A stretch of 64,000 bases of DNA from Platanthera guangdongensis (GCA_039583875.1 CM077165.1:75070757-75134756), one strand, 5' to 3'. Shown: positions 1-12,021, counted from the first letter of the stretch. Notes: generated from the letters alone by a model not told the origin. Made by a program: numbers and translations.

Positions 1-300
1 CAAATCAGTATTCTGAAGAAGGGAAAACTGACCACCTGCACACAAAAACACTAGCAATGGAGGACCCTCCAACAATCAACAAAAAGCAATAAAACTACTG
101 GAATGAGCCTCGGGGAGCACCAAGTGCATACTCCCAGCAATCGAATGCACAATTGCGCACCCTCGGGCTAGAAAGATGCACTAAACGTGAAACGCAGTAG
201 GAATGAAATATCAATGAAAATAACCGAAAAGTGAAGTGCAAAGACAGGAAAAACAACCCAGATGATTCCGCAAAACCCTATATAAACGAGACTCATCATA
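1..300. other. unassigned sequence left of Gypsy-A
   Basis: No convincing ORF and no match to the other repeats of this window. The paired Gypsy-A LTR at 6747 has about 700 bp that are missing here, so the copy at 301 is truncated and these bases belong to something else. A TATA-like CTATATAAAC lies at 278-287 on the plus strand and could belong to an LTR or promoter running off the left edge. I cannot classify it. Confidence 0.5.
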
Positions 301-1763
301 TTTCCAATTTCCACATCGTCGTCAAGCCACTAACAAAAAGGGTACAGCAATTCCCCTAACGACATACAAGCCGCTACATGGAAATCTTGCCAAGGCCCCA
401 GCCACTCGTGGGCCTTAGACCCGGGCTTTCCTGCAAGCTCTGACTTCTCACGTCAGGATTCCTTCTCACACACAAATCGATTCTAAGAACCATTGCTGGA
501 CCCCACCCGCTCGTGTGCTTCATTGCCCGTGTTTGTCCTATGTTTGGCGTTCTCGTCAGTCTCACAGAAGGGGACTAGTCTCGCCGTGACACTCTCCCCA
601 CATGACTTGCACGTCACGGGATAGCCAGTCGACCACAGAGACAAAACCGCACCTTAGCATATCATAATCCATAGTCTTTCCCACCCTAATCCATCATTCA
701 AACTGCAACATTCCCACGCACCAAGGAAACCAAATACCGCCAATGTGGAGCTAACCTTGTCCGGTTCCGGCTACATGTACTCACTCAAAAAAAGGGGAAA
801 ACACATACATCACAAATGACATCTTGTCGCAACGGATTTCTACAAAATCCTTAAGGCTCGCTATGCAACATCACTGAATCGGACTAACGGTCATGACTAC
901 GGCTTCATCCAGAATGCCTAATCCACTAACAGAGCGAATCTCTAATGCAATATCATGTCGGGGACGACACAATAGACCTGGTGGTTGCTCTTGAACTACG
1001 ACGACCCAAACGACTCTCATTTGATAGATTTGGTGCCAAAAAGCTTGAAAAGTAAGAAATAAAAAGATGATATGCACGCATCCTAGAAACCGAGTGGAGA
1101 ATTGTCATTACCTTACGACCTCTCTTCTTAGCCATGGAATCCTTGCTTTGAATGGATTGACACGAGCCTCTACATGCCCACTCCACGGATATGGTGTCAG
1201 AACGACGATCGGAGCTCTGAAGCTCCGTCAATGGTGGAAGAAAATTCTCTCTCCTTCCACCTCCCTTATCTTCCCCTCGAACCCTAACTCTCAATCTAAA
1301 AGATGAGAAAATGAGGGGAAAGGCAATCTCAGCCCTATTAAAGTCCAAAGGGCGGAATATCCTGGGCCCTTGGATCGAGTTTAAGGAAGCATCGGACGAC
1401 CACAAAAGAAAATGGCGGAACTGCACCAGCCCGCACGATCAGTTGCGCACGACCAGTGGTTATGCGCACTGGATCCCATGATTGTACGATTAACAAGGCA
1501 GAACTCTAGAGAAAATGGGATAAACGCGCACGAGCAGAGGTTCACGACCAGTGGTCGTCCGCACTATGTCCAATGGTCGTGCGATTGCCCTAGGCAGAAC
1601 TAGGAAAATGGAGAATAGTGTGCACGACAAGTGGTCGTGCTCACTACATCCAATGATCGTGCGCTAGATCCAATATCGAGCTCATCGTCCTACTGCCAAC
1701 AATATCTCTACCGCCGAGCTCTAGCTTCCAACAACTACAGGTCTGAAAACTGGGGGAGTTATA
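301..1763 (-). repeat. Gypsy-A 3' LTR (truncated)
   Basis: Matches the 5' LTR from about 7456 onward, for example the shared block around 330-410 and 7480-7560. It ends at a decayed GTTATA (TGTTACA in the 5' copy) and is followed by the polypurine tract, pyrimidine-rich on this strand (1764-1778). The first 700 bp are missing. On the minus strand the U3 lies at the 1763 end. Confidence 0.85.
1333..1680 (-). promoter_or_regulatory. Gypsy-A U3: dyad array and TATA-like box
   Basis: Between 1416 and 1680 a unit of roughly 85 bp recurs, each carrying versions of GCACGACCAGTGGTCGTGC, whose GCACGACCA/TGGTCGTGC arms are inverted repeats. An exact copy is in the 5' LTR at about 8783-8804. Just downstream on the minus strand is CTTTAATAGGG (1333-1343; equivalent 8479-8489), a weak TATA-like box. 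Array then TATA is the same layout as in the other LTR families here. Promoter function is inferred. Confidence 0.55.
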
Positions 1764-1961
1764 ACTCCTCCCCCCTTACAAGAATTTCGTCCCCGAAATT
1801 AATCTTCATACAGGAAGACTACAAGAAAATTATTGCAGCAAATAAAAACATTGTTACAACAGCTTCACATAAACCATTTCTAATCAGGCAAACAGCCGAA
1901 AACAATATTGCAGTGTTTCAAAACACTGTTGCTACATATCGGTTACTGTTTCAAACCAGCA

Positions 1962-3548
1962 TTACACAAATAAGTCGATATAGTCCTCGCGCATTGCTTG
2001 CTCACTCTCCCAAGAGAACTCGTCATGCCCGCAGTTATCCCAATGCACCTTCACGAGCTTAACTTCTTTGTTCCGCAACTGCTGAACTTCTGTATCCTCT
2101 ATACTAACTGGACGAACTCGCATCCTCAAGTCCTCTTCTATCGGCTTCGATGCCGATTCGATCACCACACTAGACTCCACTAAGGCTTTCCTCAAGACAG
2201 AGACATGGAAAACATCGTGTAATCCACTCAGCTCTGTGGATAATGCCAACCGGTACGCTGCTTCTCCCACCCGTTCTGTAACCTCAAAAGGTCCCAAAAA
2301 CCTCGGACTCAACTTCTTGAGTCGGCAAATCAGTGAAATGTCTTTGAACAACTTAATCTTTAGATAGACCCAGTCCCCTACCGTGAACTCCACCTTCCTA
2401 TGGCGAGCATTAAAATATTTTGCTTGCCGATCTTGAGAAACCTTCATGCGCTCTTGATTGGTTCGCACCAACTCGCATGCATCAGCTACCACTTCTTTTC
2501 CCAAAAGTTTGGTGTCTCCTGCCTCTGTCCAAGACATCGGTGTTCCACACCACCTCCCATACAATGCTTCATACGGCGCCATCTTTATACTTGCTTGGTA
2601 ACTGTTGTTATAAGCTAACTCTACCATGAAGAGGCGATCTTCCAACTTCTTACCGAAGTCAAGAGTACACATCCTCAGCATATCCTCCATAGTACGGTTC
2701 GTTCTTTCGGTTTTCCCATCAGTTTGAGAATGGAAAGACATACTGAACTTGAGCTTCATGCCCAAACTCTTCTGAACCAACCTCCAGTCCTTGGACGTGA
2801 AATGTCCATTGCGATCACTAACTATACTCTTAGGAATTCCATGTAGTCGCACAATGTTGCGAACATACAACTTTACCAGCTTCTCCACACTGTCCTCTTT
2901 CCGATTTGGGATAAAGTGAGCCACTTTGGTCAAGCGATCCACGATCACCCAAATCGCGTCGTTACCCTGCTGCGATTTAGGTAACCCATGTACAAAGTCC
3001 ATGGAGATGTCAACAAATTTCCACTCGGGAATAGGAAGAGGCTTCAGGAACCCGCCCGGCTTCTGACACTCGGCTTTCACTAAGGCACAAGTTTGGCACC
3101 GACACACATACAAAACTATATCCCGCTTCAAACCAGTCCACCAAAAGGATTTCTTCATGTCCAAGTACATCTTTGTACTGCACGAGTGAATGGAGTACTT
3201 TGTGAAGTGAGCCTCAAACATCAACTCCTCACGGAGCTTGCCGAACTGCGGTACACAAATCCTTCTATCCTTCCTCAGAATCCCATCAATCAACTCCCAG
3301 GAGCTACTCTCGCCCTTTTGAGCTTCCAACACGTATGGCTGGAACTCCACATCCAAATGGGTCCCTTCCTGAATACGATCAGACAAGTCATTCTGGATTT
3401 CAATCCAGTTCAACCGAGCCACGTTAGACTCTCCTCTTGCTACACACTCCCTGCTAAGGGACTCCCAGTCCCGTATCAACCGCGCATCATGAGCCTCAAT
3501 CCAACTCCCTTGACCAAAATATTTCCTGCTAAAGGCATCCGCCACCAC
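1962..3548 (-). CDS. Gypsy-A integrase (3' part of pol)
   Basis: A 528-residue open frame starting at the end of RNase H (VVADAFSRK-like). It carries the HHCC zinc site (H..H then CQTC near residues 110-150), the rve core with Asp in the DISMDF block, Asp in SDRNGHF and Glu in TDGKTERTNR, then a GPY/F-like KKLSPRFLGPF block, and a chromodomain-type tail ending in WESEQAMREDYIDLF. The catalytic D,D,E residues look intact. The upstream polyprotein is broken, so this cannot be made as part of a normal Gag-Pol. The tail supports a chromovirus of the Tekay/Del group, in which it is known to contact chromatin. Confidence 0.88.
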   Translation of the reverse strand: MVADAFSRKYFGQGSWIEAHDARLIRDWESLSRECVARGESNVARLNWIEIQNDLSDRIQEGTHLDVEFQPYVLEAQKGESSSWELIDGILRKDRRICVPQFGKLREELMFEAHFTKYSIHSCSTKMYLDMKKSFWWTGLKRDIVLYVCRCQTCALVKAECQKPGGFLKPLPIPEWKFVDISMDFVHGLPKSQQGNDAIWVIVDRLTKVAHFIPNRKEDSVEKLVKLYVRNIVRLHGIPKSIVSDRNGHFTSKDWRLVQKSLGMKLKFSMSFHSQTDGKTERTNRTMEDMLRMCTLDFGKKLEDRLFMVELAYNNSYQASIKMAPYEALYGRWCGTPMSWTEAGDTKLLGKEVVADACELVRTNQERMKVSQDRQAKYFNARHRKVEFTVGDWVYLKIKLFKDISLICRLKKLSPRFLGPFEVTERVGEAAYRLALSTELSGLHDVFHVSVLRKALVESSVVIESASKPIEEDLRMRVRPVSIEDTEVQQLRNKEVKLVKVHWDNCGHDEFSWESEQAMREDYIDLFV

Positions 3549-4880
3549 GTTGGCTTTGCCTGGCGTATACTAAATCGCCACTTTATAATCTCCAAGGAAC
3601 TCGATCCAGCTGCACTGCCACATATTCAAGTACTTCTGATCTATAAGATACTTCAGGCTCTTGTGATCCGTGAAAATCTCCGCTTTCGCACCATACACAT
3701 AATGCCACCACAATATCAAAGGAAAAATTACAGCCACCAACTACAAATCATGGATGGGGTAATTGCTCTCGTGGGACTTTAGCTACCTAAATCCAAAATC
3801 TATCACGCTGCCATGTTGCACCAACACGCAACCCAAACCGCATCCAGATGCGTCACTAAAAATTTGAAATCCTTCAGTCCCTTTTGGAAGGCTTAGGATT
3901 GGAGCTGCCATTAGCCTCCCCTTTCGAGTGTCAAACGCCTGACTGCACTCCGGAGTCCAAATAAACTTCTTGTCTTTACGAGTTAGAGAGGTGAGGAGTA
4001 GGGCTATCGGCAAAAATATTTCCACAAACCTTCTATACTACCCGGCTAGTCCAAGAAAACTTCGGACTTCCTCCACGGTTCTCAAAATTGGCCAATCTCT
4101 GATGGCTTCAACTTTTGCCGGATCCAACACCACCCCATCACCACTAATCCCATGGCCCAAAAAAGCCACCTTCTCCAACCATAACTCGCACTTCGAGAAC
4201 TTATAATAAAGCTGGTTCTCCTCAACACTTGCAAGACCACTCTCAAGTGAGTCTCATGCTCGGCCTCCGATTTGGAGTACACCAAGATATCGTCAATGAA
4301 GACCACTACAAAAGAGTCCAAGTACTCCCGAAATACTCGGTTCATCAAGTCCATGAACACGGATGGCGCGTTCATCAACCCCAACGACATCACCGAGAAC
4401 TCAAAGTGACCATACCTCGTATCAAAAGCTATCTTTGGTATGTCCTCGTCTCGAATTCACAACTGATAGTACCTTGACTTCAGATCCAACTTGGAATACA
4501 CCACCGACCCCACCAACTGGTCAAACAGGTAGTCTATCCGAGGAATCAGATACTAATTCTTGACAGTCAATTTATTCAACTCTCGGTAGTCTATGCACAA
4601 CAACATACTACCATCCTTCTTCTTCACGAAAAACACTGGTGCGCTCCACGGTGAAGAACTCGGTCTAATATACCCTAACTCGAACAATTCCTACAACTGT
4701 ACTTTGAGTTCGGCCAACTCCTTTGGTGCCATCCTAAAAGGAGGTCGTGACTCCGACCTAGCCTCTGACACTAACTTGATCAAAAATCAATCTCCCATCG
4801 AGGAGGTGCTCCAGGAAGCTCCTTAGGAAACACATCCTCGTACTCCGCCGCTACTGGCACTTCCCCAAGTGGTAACTTTG
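3549..4880 (-). pseudogene. Gypsy-A reverse transcriptase and RNase H (broken)
   Basis: Readable only as fragments. RNase H appears at 3783-4025 (FLPIALLLTSLTRKDKKFIWTPECSQAF, then SDASGCGLGCVLVQHG). RT appears at 4082-4393 with [15 protein letters not shown] followed by [12 protein letters not shown], so the catalytic Asp pair survives. The upstream RT fingers (4393-4880) and the RNase H tail (3549-3780) are split by stops and frame changes. The usual MPFGL before NAPS reads as MSLGL. No functional polymerase could be translated from it. Confidence 0.85.
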
Positions 4881-4885
4881 AAAGG

Positions 4886-5413
4886 CTAACCTCCAACAAT
4901 GCTACAAGAGCTACACCCCCCCCCCCCCTGGTTAACTGCCCGCACCAACTGCATGGCCGAAATTAGGGAAAAGGCCGCTCCATAGAGGCCCTCAAACTTA
5001 ACTTCTGACCGCACTTCACCCCTCAGGGTCACCACCTTAGACAAGCAGTAAATATTGGCACGTTGGTATACAAGCCAGTCCATTTCCAAAATGACATCGA
5101 ACTCCACCAACGGTAAAATCGCTGCTATCACTGTGAAGTCAACCCCACCTAGATTCCAACAAATGCGCCCTTTTGCCCCGATGGTCATCGGGCATGCGCA
5201 CCTTCAGCTCTGCGTCCGCTGAGAAAGACTCAACTCCAATTCTCTGGATAAATCTTTTCGCAATAAAAGAGTGTGATGTTCCCGTATCAAACAAAATTCC
5301 CTACCGGGGTATCCAGAAACCAACACAAAGCCTAAATACAGGCAACAAACATAAACGTTCTTGAAAGTATGAAGTATAAGGTTAAATTTAAACTTTCTCA
5401 CGCCTGTCACCAC
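4886..5413 (-). pseudogene. Gypsy-A aspartic protease (broken)
   Basis: The minus frame around 5263-5300 encodes LFDTGTSHSF, the retropepsin active-site block with D-T-G. The second half (4886-5188) keeps the VILEMDWL block typical of gypsy proteases. The two parts lie in different frames and the 4886 fragment stops before RT. A C-run at 4917-4927 is a likely site of indels. The protease would normally process Gag-Pol inside the particle. Confidence 0.78.
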
Positions 5414-6465
5414 ATCGGTTTGACGGATCGCTTATGCTGCCCAAGGTTATAATCCCTTGGTTGCACAGGTTGGAATCGAGAAGCGCTAAACTCTGCCATC
5501 TTTCCTTTCTCCGCGGTACTGCGGCTGGAGCGTACAGACTGCTCATGTCTTGGCTCCTGCTCAGCACCTCCTTTAGTATAAAAATGAGCTATGTGGCCCA
5601 CCTTGCCACAATTAAAGCAGGTCGGTGGTCCATGAAAGCAAGACCCTTCGGACGTCAAGTTGCTTTTCTCACCGAACTTGAAAGGATGAGGCTTTTTCTT
5701 CCATCTATTCCCTTAGGACTTCCCATGGGATTGAGAAGGCTTCCCTTCCCTTTACTTGGCTGCGAAACCCTTACGACATTGGGTTGCATCCAAATCACTC
5801 TCCAGCGTTCTGGCCGCCTCAACTAGCTTGTTGAAACCAACATTCCTCATGAAGATGAGGGGTTGTCTCAGATTCTCCTTTAGAACATGGTAGAAGAGGT
5901 TATCCCTCTCCTCATCATCTGCCATTGTCGTTCCAGCATAACGACCCAGCCGAGTAAACTCCTGAACGTACTCGTCCACCATCTTATCCTGCGGTACCAA
6001 GTGCAAAAATTGCCTTTGAAGGGCCAACCTCATCGAAGCAGGAATGTACTTCTTTAGGAAATCATTCCCAAACTCTTCCATGGACGGGGTCCATCCAGGG
6101 AACTAGCAGCTGCTATGGCTCACCCACCACAACTTCGCATCTCCTTCCAACATAAAGGTCACAAAATCAGATATATCTTCCTCTAACGTCTCTGTAACCC
6201 TCAGAAGTTCTTACATCCGTGCCCACCAATCCTCCGCATCAGTGGGCGTGCCGATTCCATTAAACATTGGAAGATGGATGGTCAGAAAATATTTCATCTG
6301 CCGGTCCCCATGCCCGACAACCACCCTATCAGCCAACAGCTCTACTCGCCTGGCTTCTTCGCCCGGCACGGCCGTCGTCGTATCCGGGGTTGCTACCTTA
6401 CCAATAGGGGTTGCAACTTGGGTTGCCGCTGCAGCTTGGGCTGCCACCATTGCTTTTGCAAGCAT
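5407..6465 (-). pseudogene. Gypsy-A gag with damaged zinc knuckle (broken)
   Basis: Capsid pieces are at 6211-6465 (ends FNGIGTPTDAEDWWARM) and 5752-6081 (FLKKYIPASMRLALQRQFLHL and YVQEFTRLGRYA), both typical of plant gypsy retrotransposon gag. The nucleocapsid at 5407-5658 has CFNCGKVGHIA followed by HFY where the CCHC pattern needs a last Cys; the codon at 5578-5580 reads TAT, so Cys to Tyr is the likely change. Frames differ and stops intervene, so gag is dead. Confidence 0.83.
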
Positions 6466-6730
6466 GCGTCAAAAATCAGCCTGGTTTACACCCATGCCCA
6501 AAGGACCCTGAGTTGTAGCGCTGCTCGCCGAAAGATCTTCTCTTGGCTTCGACGTCGCTGCCTTGTTACTTGCACTCTTAACAAAAGCAAGGTAACAAGA
6601 AATCACTCTCTAATCACAAGACTCGAACATAAGGACACTCACGGTCCCACAATACTCCTATGTGGATAACTTCAATACGTGATCTGATTACATTATATCA
6701 ACTGCTAAACCTGACCTCGGACATCAACCT
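6466..6730 (-). other. Gypsy-A leader between PBS and gag
   Basis: Non-coding stretch between the primer site and the recognisable gag. It presumably contained the 5' untranslated leader and the gag N-terminus, but I see no clear start codon or conserved block. Confidence 0.5.
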
Positions 6731-6743
6731 GGCTCTAATACTA
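6731..6743 (-). other. Gypsy-A primer-binding site (initiator Met tRNA type, decayed)
   Basis: The minus strand reads TAGTATTAGAGCC directly next to the 5' LTR, against the usual TGGTATCAGAGCC. The two differences are G to A and C to T. It marks the internal edge of the 5' LTR. Confidence 0.8.
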
Positions 6744-6746
6744 AAT

Positions 6747-8825
6747 TGTAATACCTCCCCTGTAATGAACATATAATATGGGTCCGGCCGGGGCCTCACA
6801 ACATATGGACGCAATAGCTTTAGCATTAAAAGATGGTATTAACTACCCAACTCAAAACTCAGAATAAAGCAACAGCAGAAACATACCAATAGAACTAGAA
6901 GTTATCCACTACCAATCAGCAGTATAAAAATAGCCTGAAGGCCTTACACAAAATAAGTTCAAAACTGAATGACAACATGGTCAAACAATAAAGTGCAAAA
7001 GCACTCCTATGCTACCTTGGCATGCAAGCCGAAAATACCAATAATATGGAGCATCATAGTCAAGAAGTAAACAAGCTAGTAAGCATGGTAATGAATTCAT
7101 GAGGCTTAGGCCTTTTCGGCCGGCGCACTTGCTCCCGCTTGCAGTCCTTACCCTGTACAAATTGTGGTAACGTGGGTCAGCAAAGGTTGACCTCTACTGT
7201 GTAACATACACATCTCCTCCCCGCCGCCCCTAACGGACCCCAATGTACACCAACCTGCAATTAAGCACTTCGTATGCCATATACATAAACATGTAATGCT
7301 TTAAAATAGGTTTGGATGTCTCAAATAACAAACACATTTTCTATGTTGAACATATTATCAAAGGGGCCTACTATGCAGTATGTATGCAAACTTAAGCTTC
7401 ACCCAAGGCACCCTATCACGTATGCATCTAGCATATCAACATAACAACTGGTACTTCCAATTTCCCCATCAACGTCAAGCCGCAAACAAAAAGGGTACTG
7501 CAATTCCCCTAACGGCATACAAGCCGCCACATGGAAATCTTGCCAAGGCCCCACCTGCTCGTGGTTCTTAGACTCGGGCTTGCTTGCAAGCTCTGACTTC
7601 TCACGTCAGGATTCCGTCTCACACACAAACTGATTCTAAGAACCCTTGCTGGACTCCACCCACTCGTGGCTCAATTGCCCGGTCTTGTCCTATGCTTGGC
7701 ATTCTCGTTAGTCTCACAGAAGTGGACTAGTCTCGCCGGGACACTCTCCCTACATGACTTGCTTGTCACGAGATAGCCAGTCGACCACAGAGATAAAGCC
7801 TCACCATAGCACATCACAATACACAGTCTTTCAGACCCTAATCCATCATTCGTACTGCAACGTTCCAACGCACCAAGGAAACTGGACAACGTGGAGATAA
7901 CCTTGTCCAGTTCTGTCTACACGTACTTACTCAAAAAAGGGGAAAAACACATATATCACAAACGGTATCGTGCCGCAATGGATTTCTACAAAATCCTTAA
8001 GGCTCGCTATGCAGCATCACCGAGTCAGACTAACGGCGCGAGTACGGCTTCATCCACAATGCCTAATCCACTAATGGAGCGAGTCTCTAATGCAGTATAA
8101 TGCTGGGGACGGACATAATTGACCTGATGGTTCCTCTTAAACCATGGCCACCCAAACCCCTTTATTTTGAGTGATTTGGTGCCCAAAATCTTGAAAAGTA
8201 AGATAGAAAAAATGCTATGCACGCATCCTAGAAACTGAGAGGAGAAATGTCGTTACCTTACGACCCCTCTTCCTAGCCATGGAATCCTTGCTTTAAACGG
8301 ATTGACACGAGTGCCTTCATGCCCTCTCCATGGATCTGGTCTCGGAATGAAGATCGGAGCTCTGAAGCTCCGTCAATGTTGGAAGAAAGTTCTCTCTCCT
8401 TCCTCCTCTCTTATCTTCCTCCCCAACCCTAACTCTCACTCTAAAAGATCAGATAAATTAGGGAAAAGGAACTCTCAGCCCTATTAAAGTCCGAAGGGCG
8501 GAAGATCCTGGGCTCTTGGATCGAGTTTAAGGAAGCATCGGAGGACCACAAAATAAAATGACGGAACTGCACCCGCCCGCACGATCAGTGGCACACAACT
8601 AGTGGTCGTGAGCACTAGATCCCATGATTGTGCGATTAACAATGGCAGAACTCTAGAGAAAATCCGATAAACATGCACGAGCAGTAGCGCACGACCAGTG
8701 GTCATGCACACTATGTCCAATGGTCGTGTGATTGTCATAGGCAGAACTTGAAAAAATGGAGAATAGTGTGCACGATCAGTGGCGCACGACCAGTGGTCGT
8801 GCATACTAGATCCAATGATCGTGCA
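6747..8825 (-). repeat. Gypsy-A 5' LTR, first part
   Basis: Begins TGTAATACC next to the PBS and matches the 3' LTR from 7456 onward. It is cut at 8825 by the Athila-type insertion and resumes at 51975-52074. Restored length is about 2.2 kb. The cut falls inside the last repeat of the GCACGACCAGTGGTCGTGC array. Confidence 0.88.
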
Positions 8826-9799
8826 TGATAGGCCCGTGAACAGACTCTTATGCGGGTGGTTGGTTCGATGAGTCGATCTCCGCGAGCTTGCTTAGGTAGG
8901 CAAGTGCACCTATCGCAAGTAATACAGAATATTCGGGGGAATATCCAGATTGTAAATTTACCGGGAAAGGGTTTATTATCCCTACTGCACCGAAAGCACT
9001 ATTATTTTACCGAAATAGTAAGTTGTTGATTTTAACTAAAATAGTGCGAAAATAGATTACGATTAAAGACGATGAAGAGATGACACTCGGTATCGAATTA
9101 CATTAGGATTAAAAATAGATTTGAATAACTAGAGATCTAAAGTTTCAATTTAATTAAAGCAGAAACTTGGCCGTGGAGGTTCCAAAATAATGAGCTCACC
9201 TATCTCTAGGAATATCGCTCACCTGGACATTAAGACTATTTGACCGGGCTCTCGTTCGACAAAAGGATTCCTCTTAATGCCCGCAGTACGCTAAGAACCC
9301 CGCTATTGGGTGGGGAACCCAATCCGGTAGAGTTAGCGAGCCTCCTCTCTCGAGGGTTAGTGCGGAACTCTCTTTACCCCGGGGTGATCAGTCCATACGC
9401 ACGACATCTCGGCTGGCTAGCGTATGGATAATGGAAATGGAACCCACACATTGATATGTCGTTCTACGCGTCGTTAACCCGGGGTAAACCTGAAGTTTTA
9501 ATTAAATAGAAAAATAAGACCTTTAGTTATTTAAAACATTTTCTATATCCCAATGCTCTTTGATGTCGAGGGCTAAAAGCGATTATCCACTCATCGGAAT
9601 GGGGATAACTTATGGGTTTCTTTAGGCGAGCGTTCTAAACTATTCGCTGAAGGGTTCTAAAGAAAATAAGAAGAAAAGCAAGATAATCTAATTTTAGAAA
9701 AGTTACTACAAATAAAAACACCTGCATTCATCCAAACACATAATAAGAGACAGAAATAAAACTAAGTTACAAGTAAGAGAAAATTTCATAATTGAAATT

Positions 9800-10470
9800 G
9801 CAAGTCCCACTCGAACGAGTGGGCAGGAAATAAAGGCTAAAAATTTGCAAGTCCTACTTAAAGAAGTAGGACTGAAATGAAAGCAAGTCCTACTCAAACG
9901 AGTAGGCGGAAATAAATGTGATTACAAGTCCATCTCAAATATTTACAGGGAAATAAAGTCCGGCCATTTAACTCCTAGCGAGTAGGCGGAAGATAAAAAC
10001 CTGTCATTTAACTCAAATGAGTAGGCGGTAAACAAAAGCTGAAAATTACAAGTCCTACTCAAACGAGTAGGAGGAAGATGAAATCCGGCCATTTAACTCC
10101 TAGCAAGTAGGCGGAAGATAAAAAACAACAAGTCCTACTTAAATAAAGCCCAGCCATTTAACTCAAATGAGTAGGCGAAAAATAAAAATACACAAGTCCA
10201 ACTTAAATAAAATCCAGTCATTTAACTCAAATGAGTAGGCAGAATATAAAAACACACAAGACGTATTTGAATAAAATCCAGCCATTTAACTCAAATGAGT
10301 AGGTGGAAAATAAAAACACACACACTTGCTGAAATTAAAACACACACACACGACAGAAAATTAAATACTCACACTGCAGAAAGTAAATACTCACACTTGC
10401 AAATCTTACTCAAATGAGTAGGTGAACAATTAAAGACACGTCATTTAACTCTTAACGAGTAGGCAAAAAT
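9800..10470. repeat. hairpin-motif array CCTACTC-AAAC-GAGTAGG
   Basis: About a dozen spaced copies of an inverted repeat with arms of 4 to 7 bp. The variants change both arms together: CCCACTC/GAGTGGG near 9806, CCTACTT/AAGTAGG near 9853, and ACTCAAATGAGT in several copies. The matching array in the 5' LTR is at about 33315-33960 and 35450-35485. It lies downstream of the TATA box on the minus strand, so it should be transcribed. RNA hairpin function is inference. Confidence 0.75.
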
Positions 10471-11270
10471 AAATGTGCACATGCACACACTCTACATAAT
10501 TGGAGAAAGCAATAAACTTATCTCATACACGCACGCACGCAGACGAAAAAATTAAGAAAAACAAAGTTATCAAAAATTTAAAACAACTGCATTTCTACCG
10601 CTAGAATGGCGTAGAAATGCATAAAAGGGTAAAATAAAAATTGTTTGAGCAAAAAGTTTTCAAACTAAAGCGAGAAAAGCAAGTGCCTGAAAAATTAAAA
10701 TGTTTGCATTTTTACCGTTAGATTTCGACAGAAATGCATAAAAAGTGGAAATAAAAATTGTTTGAGCAAAAATCTTTTTACGTATTTGCTAAAATCAAAG
10801 TCGTTGAACAACTAAAATAACGCTTGATTCATTCTTATATATTTGTAAAAGAGTTTAAAAATTAGCATAAAATGAAAATAAAAATCCTAAGTCTAACCAA
10901 TTTTGATAAGAAAAACAGCTATAATAATGGCTAGAAATTTTGATAAAAATGAAAATTAGGCAAACAGTTTTTCATTTTAAAGAATAAATTTCACAATTTT
11001 AACTCATACACGCACACACGCAATATGAAAATGAAAACAAAAGTACATGAGATTGATGAAAATGAGGCCTTCAAAGACATTCCAAAGCTTTGTAAGGATA
11101 AGAAAAATTACGATTTTATTAACAAAACAGGTTGATTACAAAAGCTTAAACAAACAAACTTCAAAAGGAGGGGGGGAGAATCCTTACATAGCACTACAAT
11201 AGCTCCAAACAGCAGCCCTTAGTCATCAAAATGGTTCAAGAATTTGGAACCCCGGACTCATATAGCAGTT

Positions 11271-11840
11271 GGCCTTTTATAGGAAAAAAAATCCAAGTAC
11301 ACGGCCTCCGACACAGGCGTGTCGGGGGGGGGGGCATGTCAGCACTATTCACATCAGATTTTGGTGATTGATGGCTATTTGACATTGGGCTAAAAATGCG
11401 GCGGTCACGCCCCCGGTCACGGGCATGATGGTGGGCAAGTCGTTTGGCTATTGATGGCATTGTTGACTTCAGGAGGTCCACATAGAAGTCACTCCCCTAT
11501 TCACGTGCGTGACCCAAAGTACACGGGCATGACAGGGAGGTTGAACTGGGTGCCATCTGCATCGAAAGTCGCCGGCGGCAGTTTGTCGGCCAGGTGGAGG
11601 AGTCACGCCCCAAGTCACGGGCGTGACTCTAGGCGTGTCGGCTTGGTCGACGATCGTCGAGCAAATTTCATCGAGCTTGAGTGGCACGGGCCATGGTCAT
11701 GGGGCGTGTCAAATGACACGGGCGTGACCTCGGGTGTGTCAAACTTTTCTCCTCAAAATCTTTTGATTCCACTTGAAATGATGTGCCACGGCCTGGTCAC
11801 GGGCGTGACCCAAAGTACACGGGCGTGTACTAGGGCGTGT
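11271..11840 (-). promoter_or_regulatory. Athila-type U3: TATA box and GTCACGGGCGTGAC array
   Basis: The minus strand reads CCTATAAAAGGCC at 11271-11283, a good plant TATA box. Upstream of it (11310-11840) are many copies of GTCACGGGCGTGAC and relatives such as CACGCCCC and CACGGGCGTGTAC, inverted repeats with GTCACG/CGTGAC arms. In the 5' LTR the TATA is at 36311-36322 and the array is at 51285-51805, now separated by Gypsy-B. The promoter role is inferred from position. Confidence 0.65.
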
Positions 11841-12003
11841 TAGGTTATTTTTTTTGACTTTTTTGAAAAATTACCGGAATCAAAATTAAGTTAAGTTAGT
11901 ACAAAAAGAAAGCAATTTATTAAATAAAACTAACTAAAAAACAAAATTAAACTAAAATGACATAATAAAAATACTATAAAATAGCTATATTTACAACTCA
12001 TCA

Positions 12004-12021
12004 AATACCCCCATACTTAAG
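12004..12021 (-). other. Athila-type polypurine tract
   Basis: The minus strand reads CTTAAGTATGGGGGTATT directly next to the 3' LTR, the expected site for plus-strand DNA priming. A 19-bp identical copy (with one flanking base) occurs at 13599-13617. Confidence 0.75.

Larger units (their letters stand above)
8826..12003 (-). repeat. Athila-type 3' LTR
   Basis: A 3178-bp direct repeat of 32339-36394 plus 51285-51969, after removing the insertions in the latter. It ends ..ACTCATCA and abuts the polypurine tract. From the minus-strand start it contains a dyad array, a TATA box (11271-11283) and a long transcribed part with a second hairpin array (9800-10470). Two hairpins near 10590-10621 and 10703-10740 have arms such as TGCATTTCTAC/GTAGAAATGCA. 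Confidence 0.9.

Noticed and set aside
3093..3782. 229-residue plus-strand ORF
   Set aside because: Antisense of the Gypsy-A integrase and RNase H; no independent support.
11236..11843. ORFs over the Athila U3 array (and copies at 51386-51859)
   Set aside because: They cover the CACGGGCGTG repeats on both strands and differ between LTR copies; regulatory DNA rather than genes.
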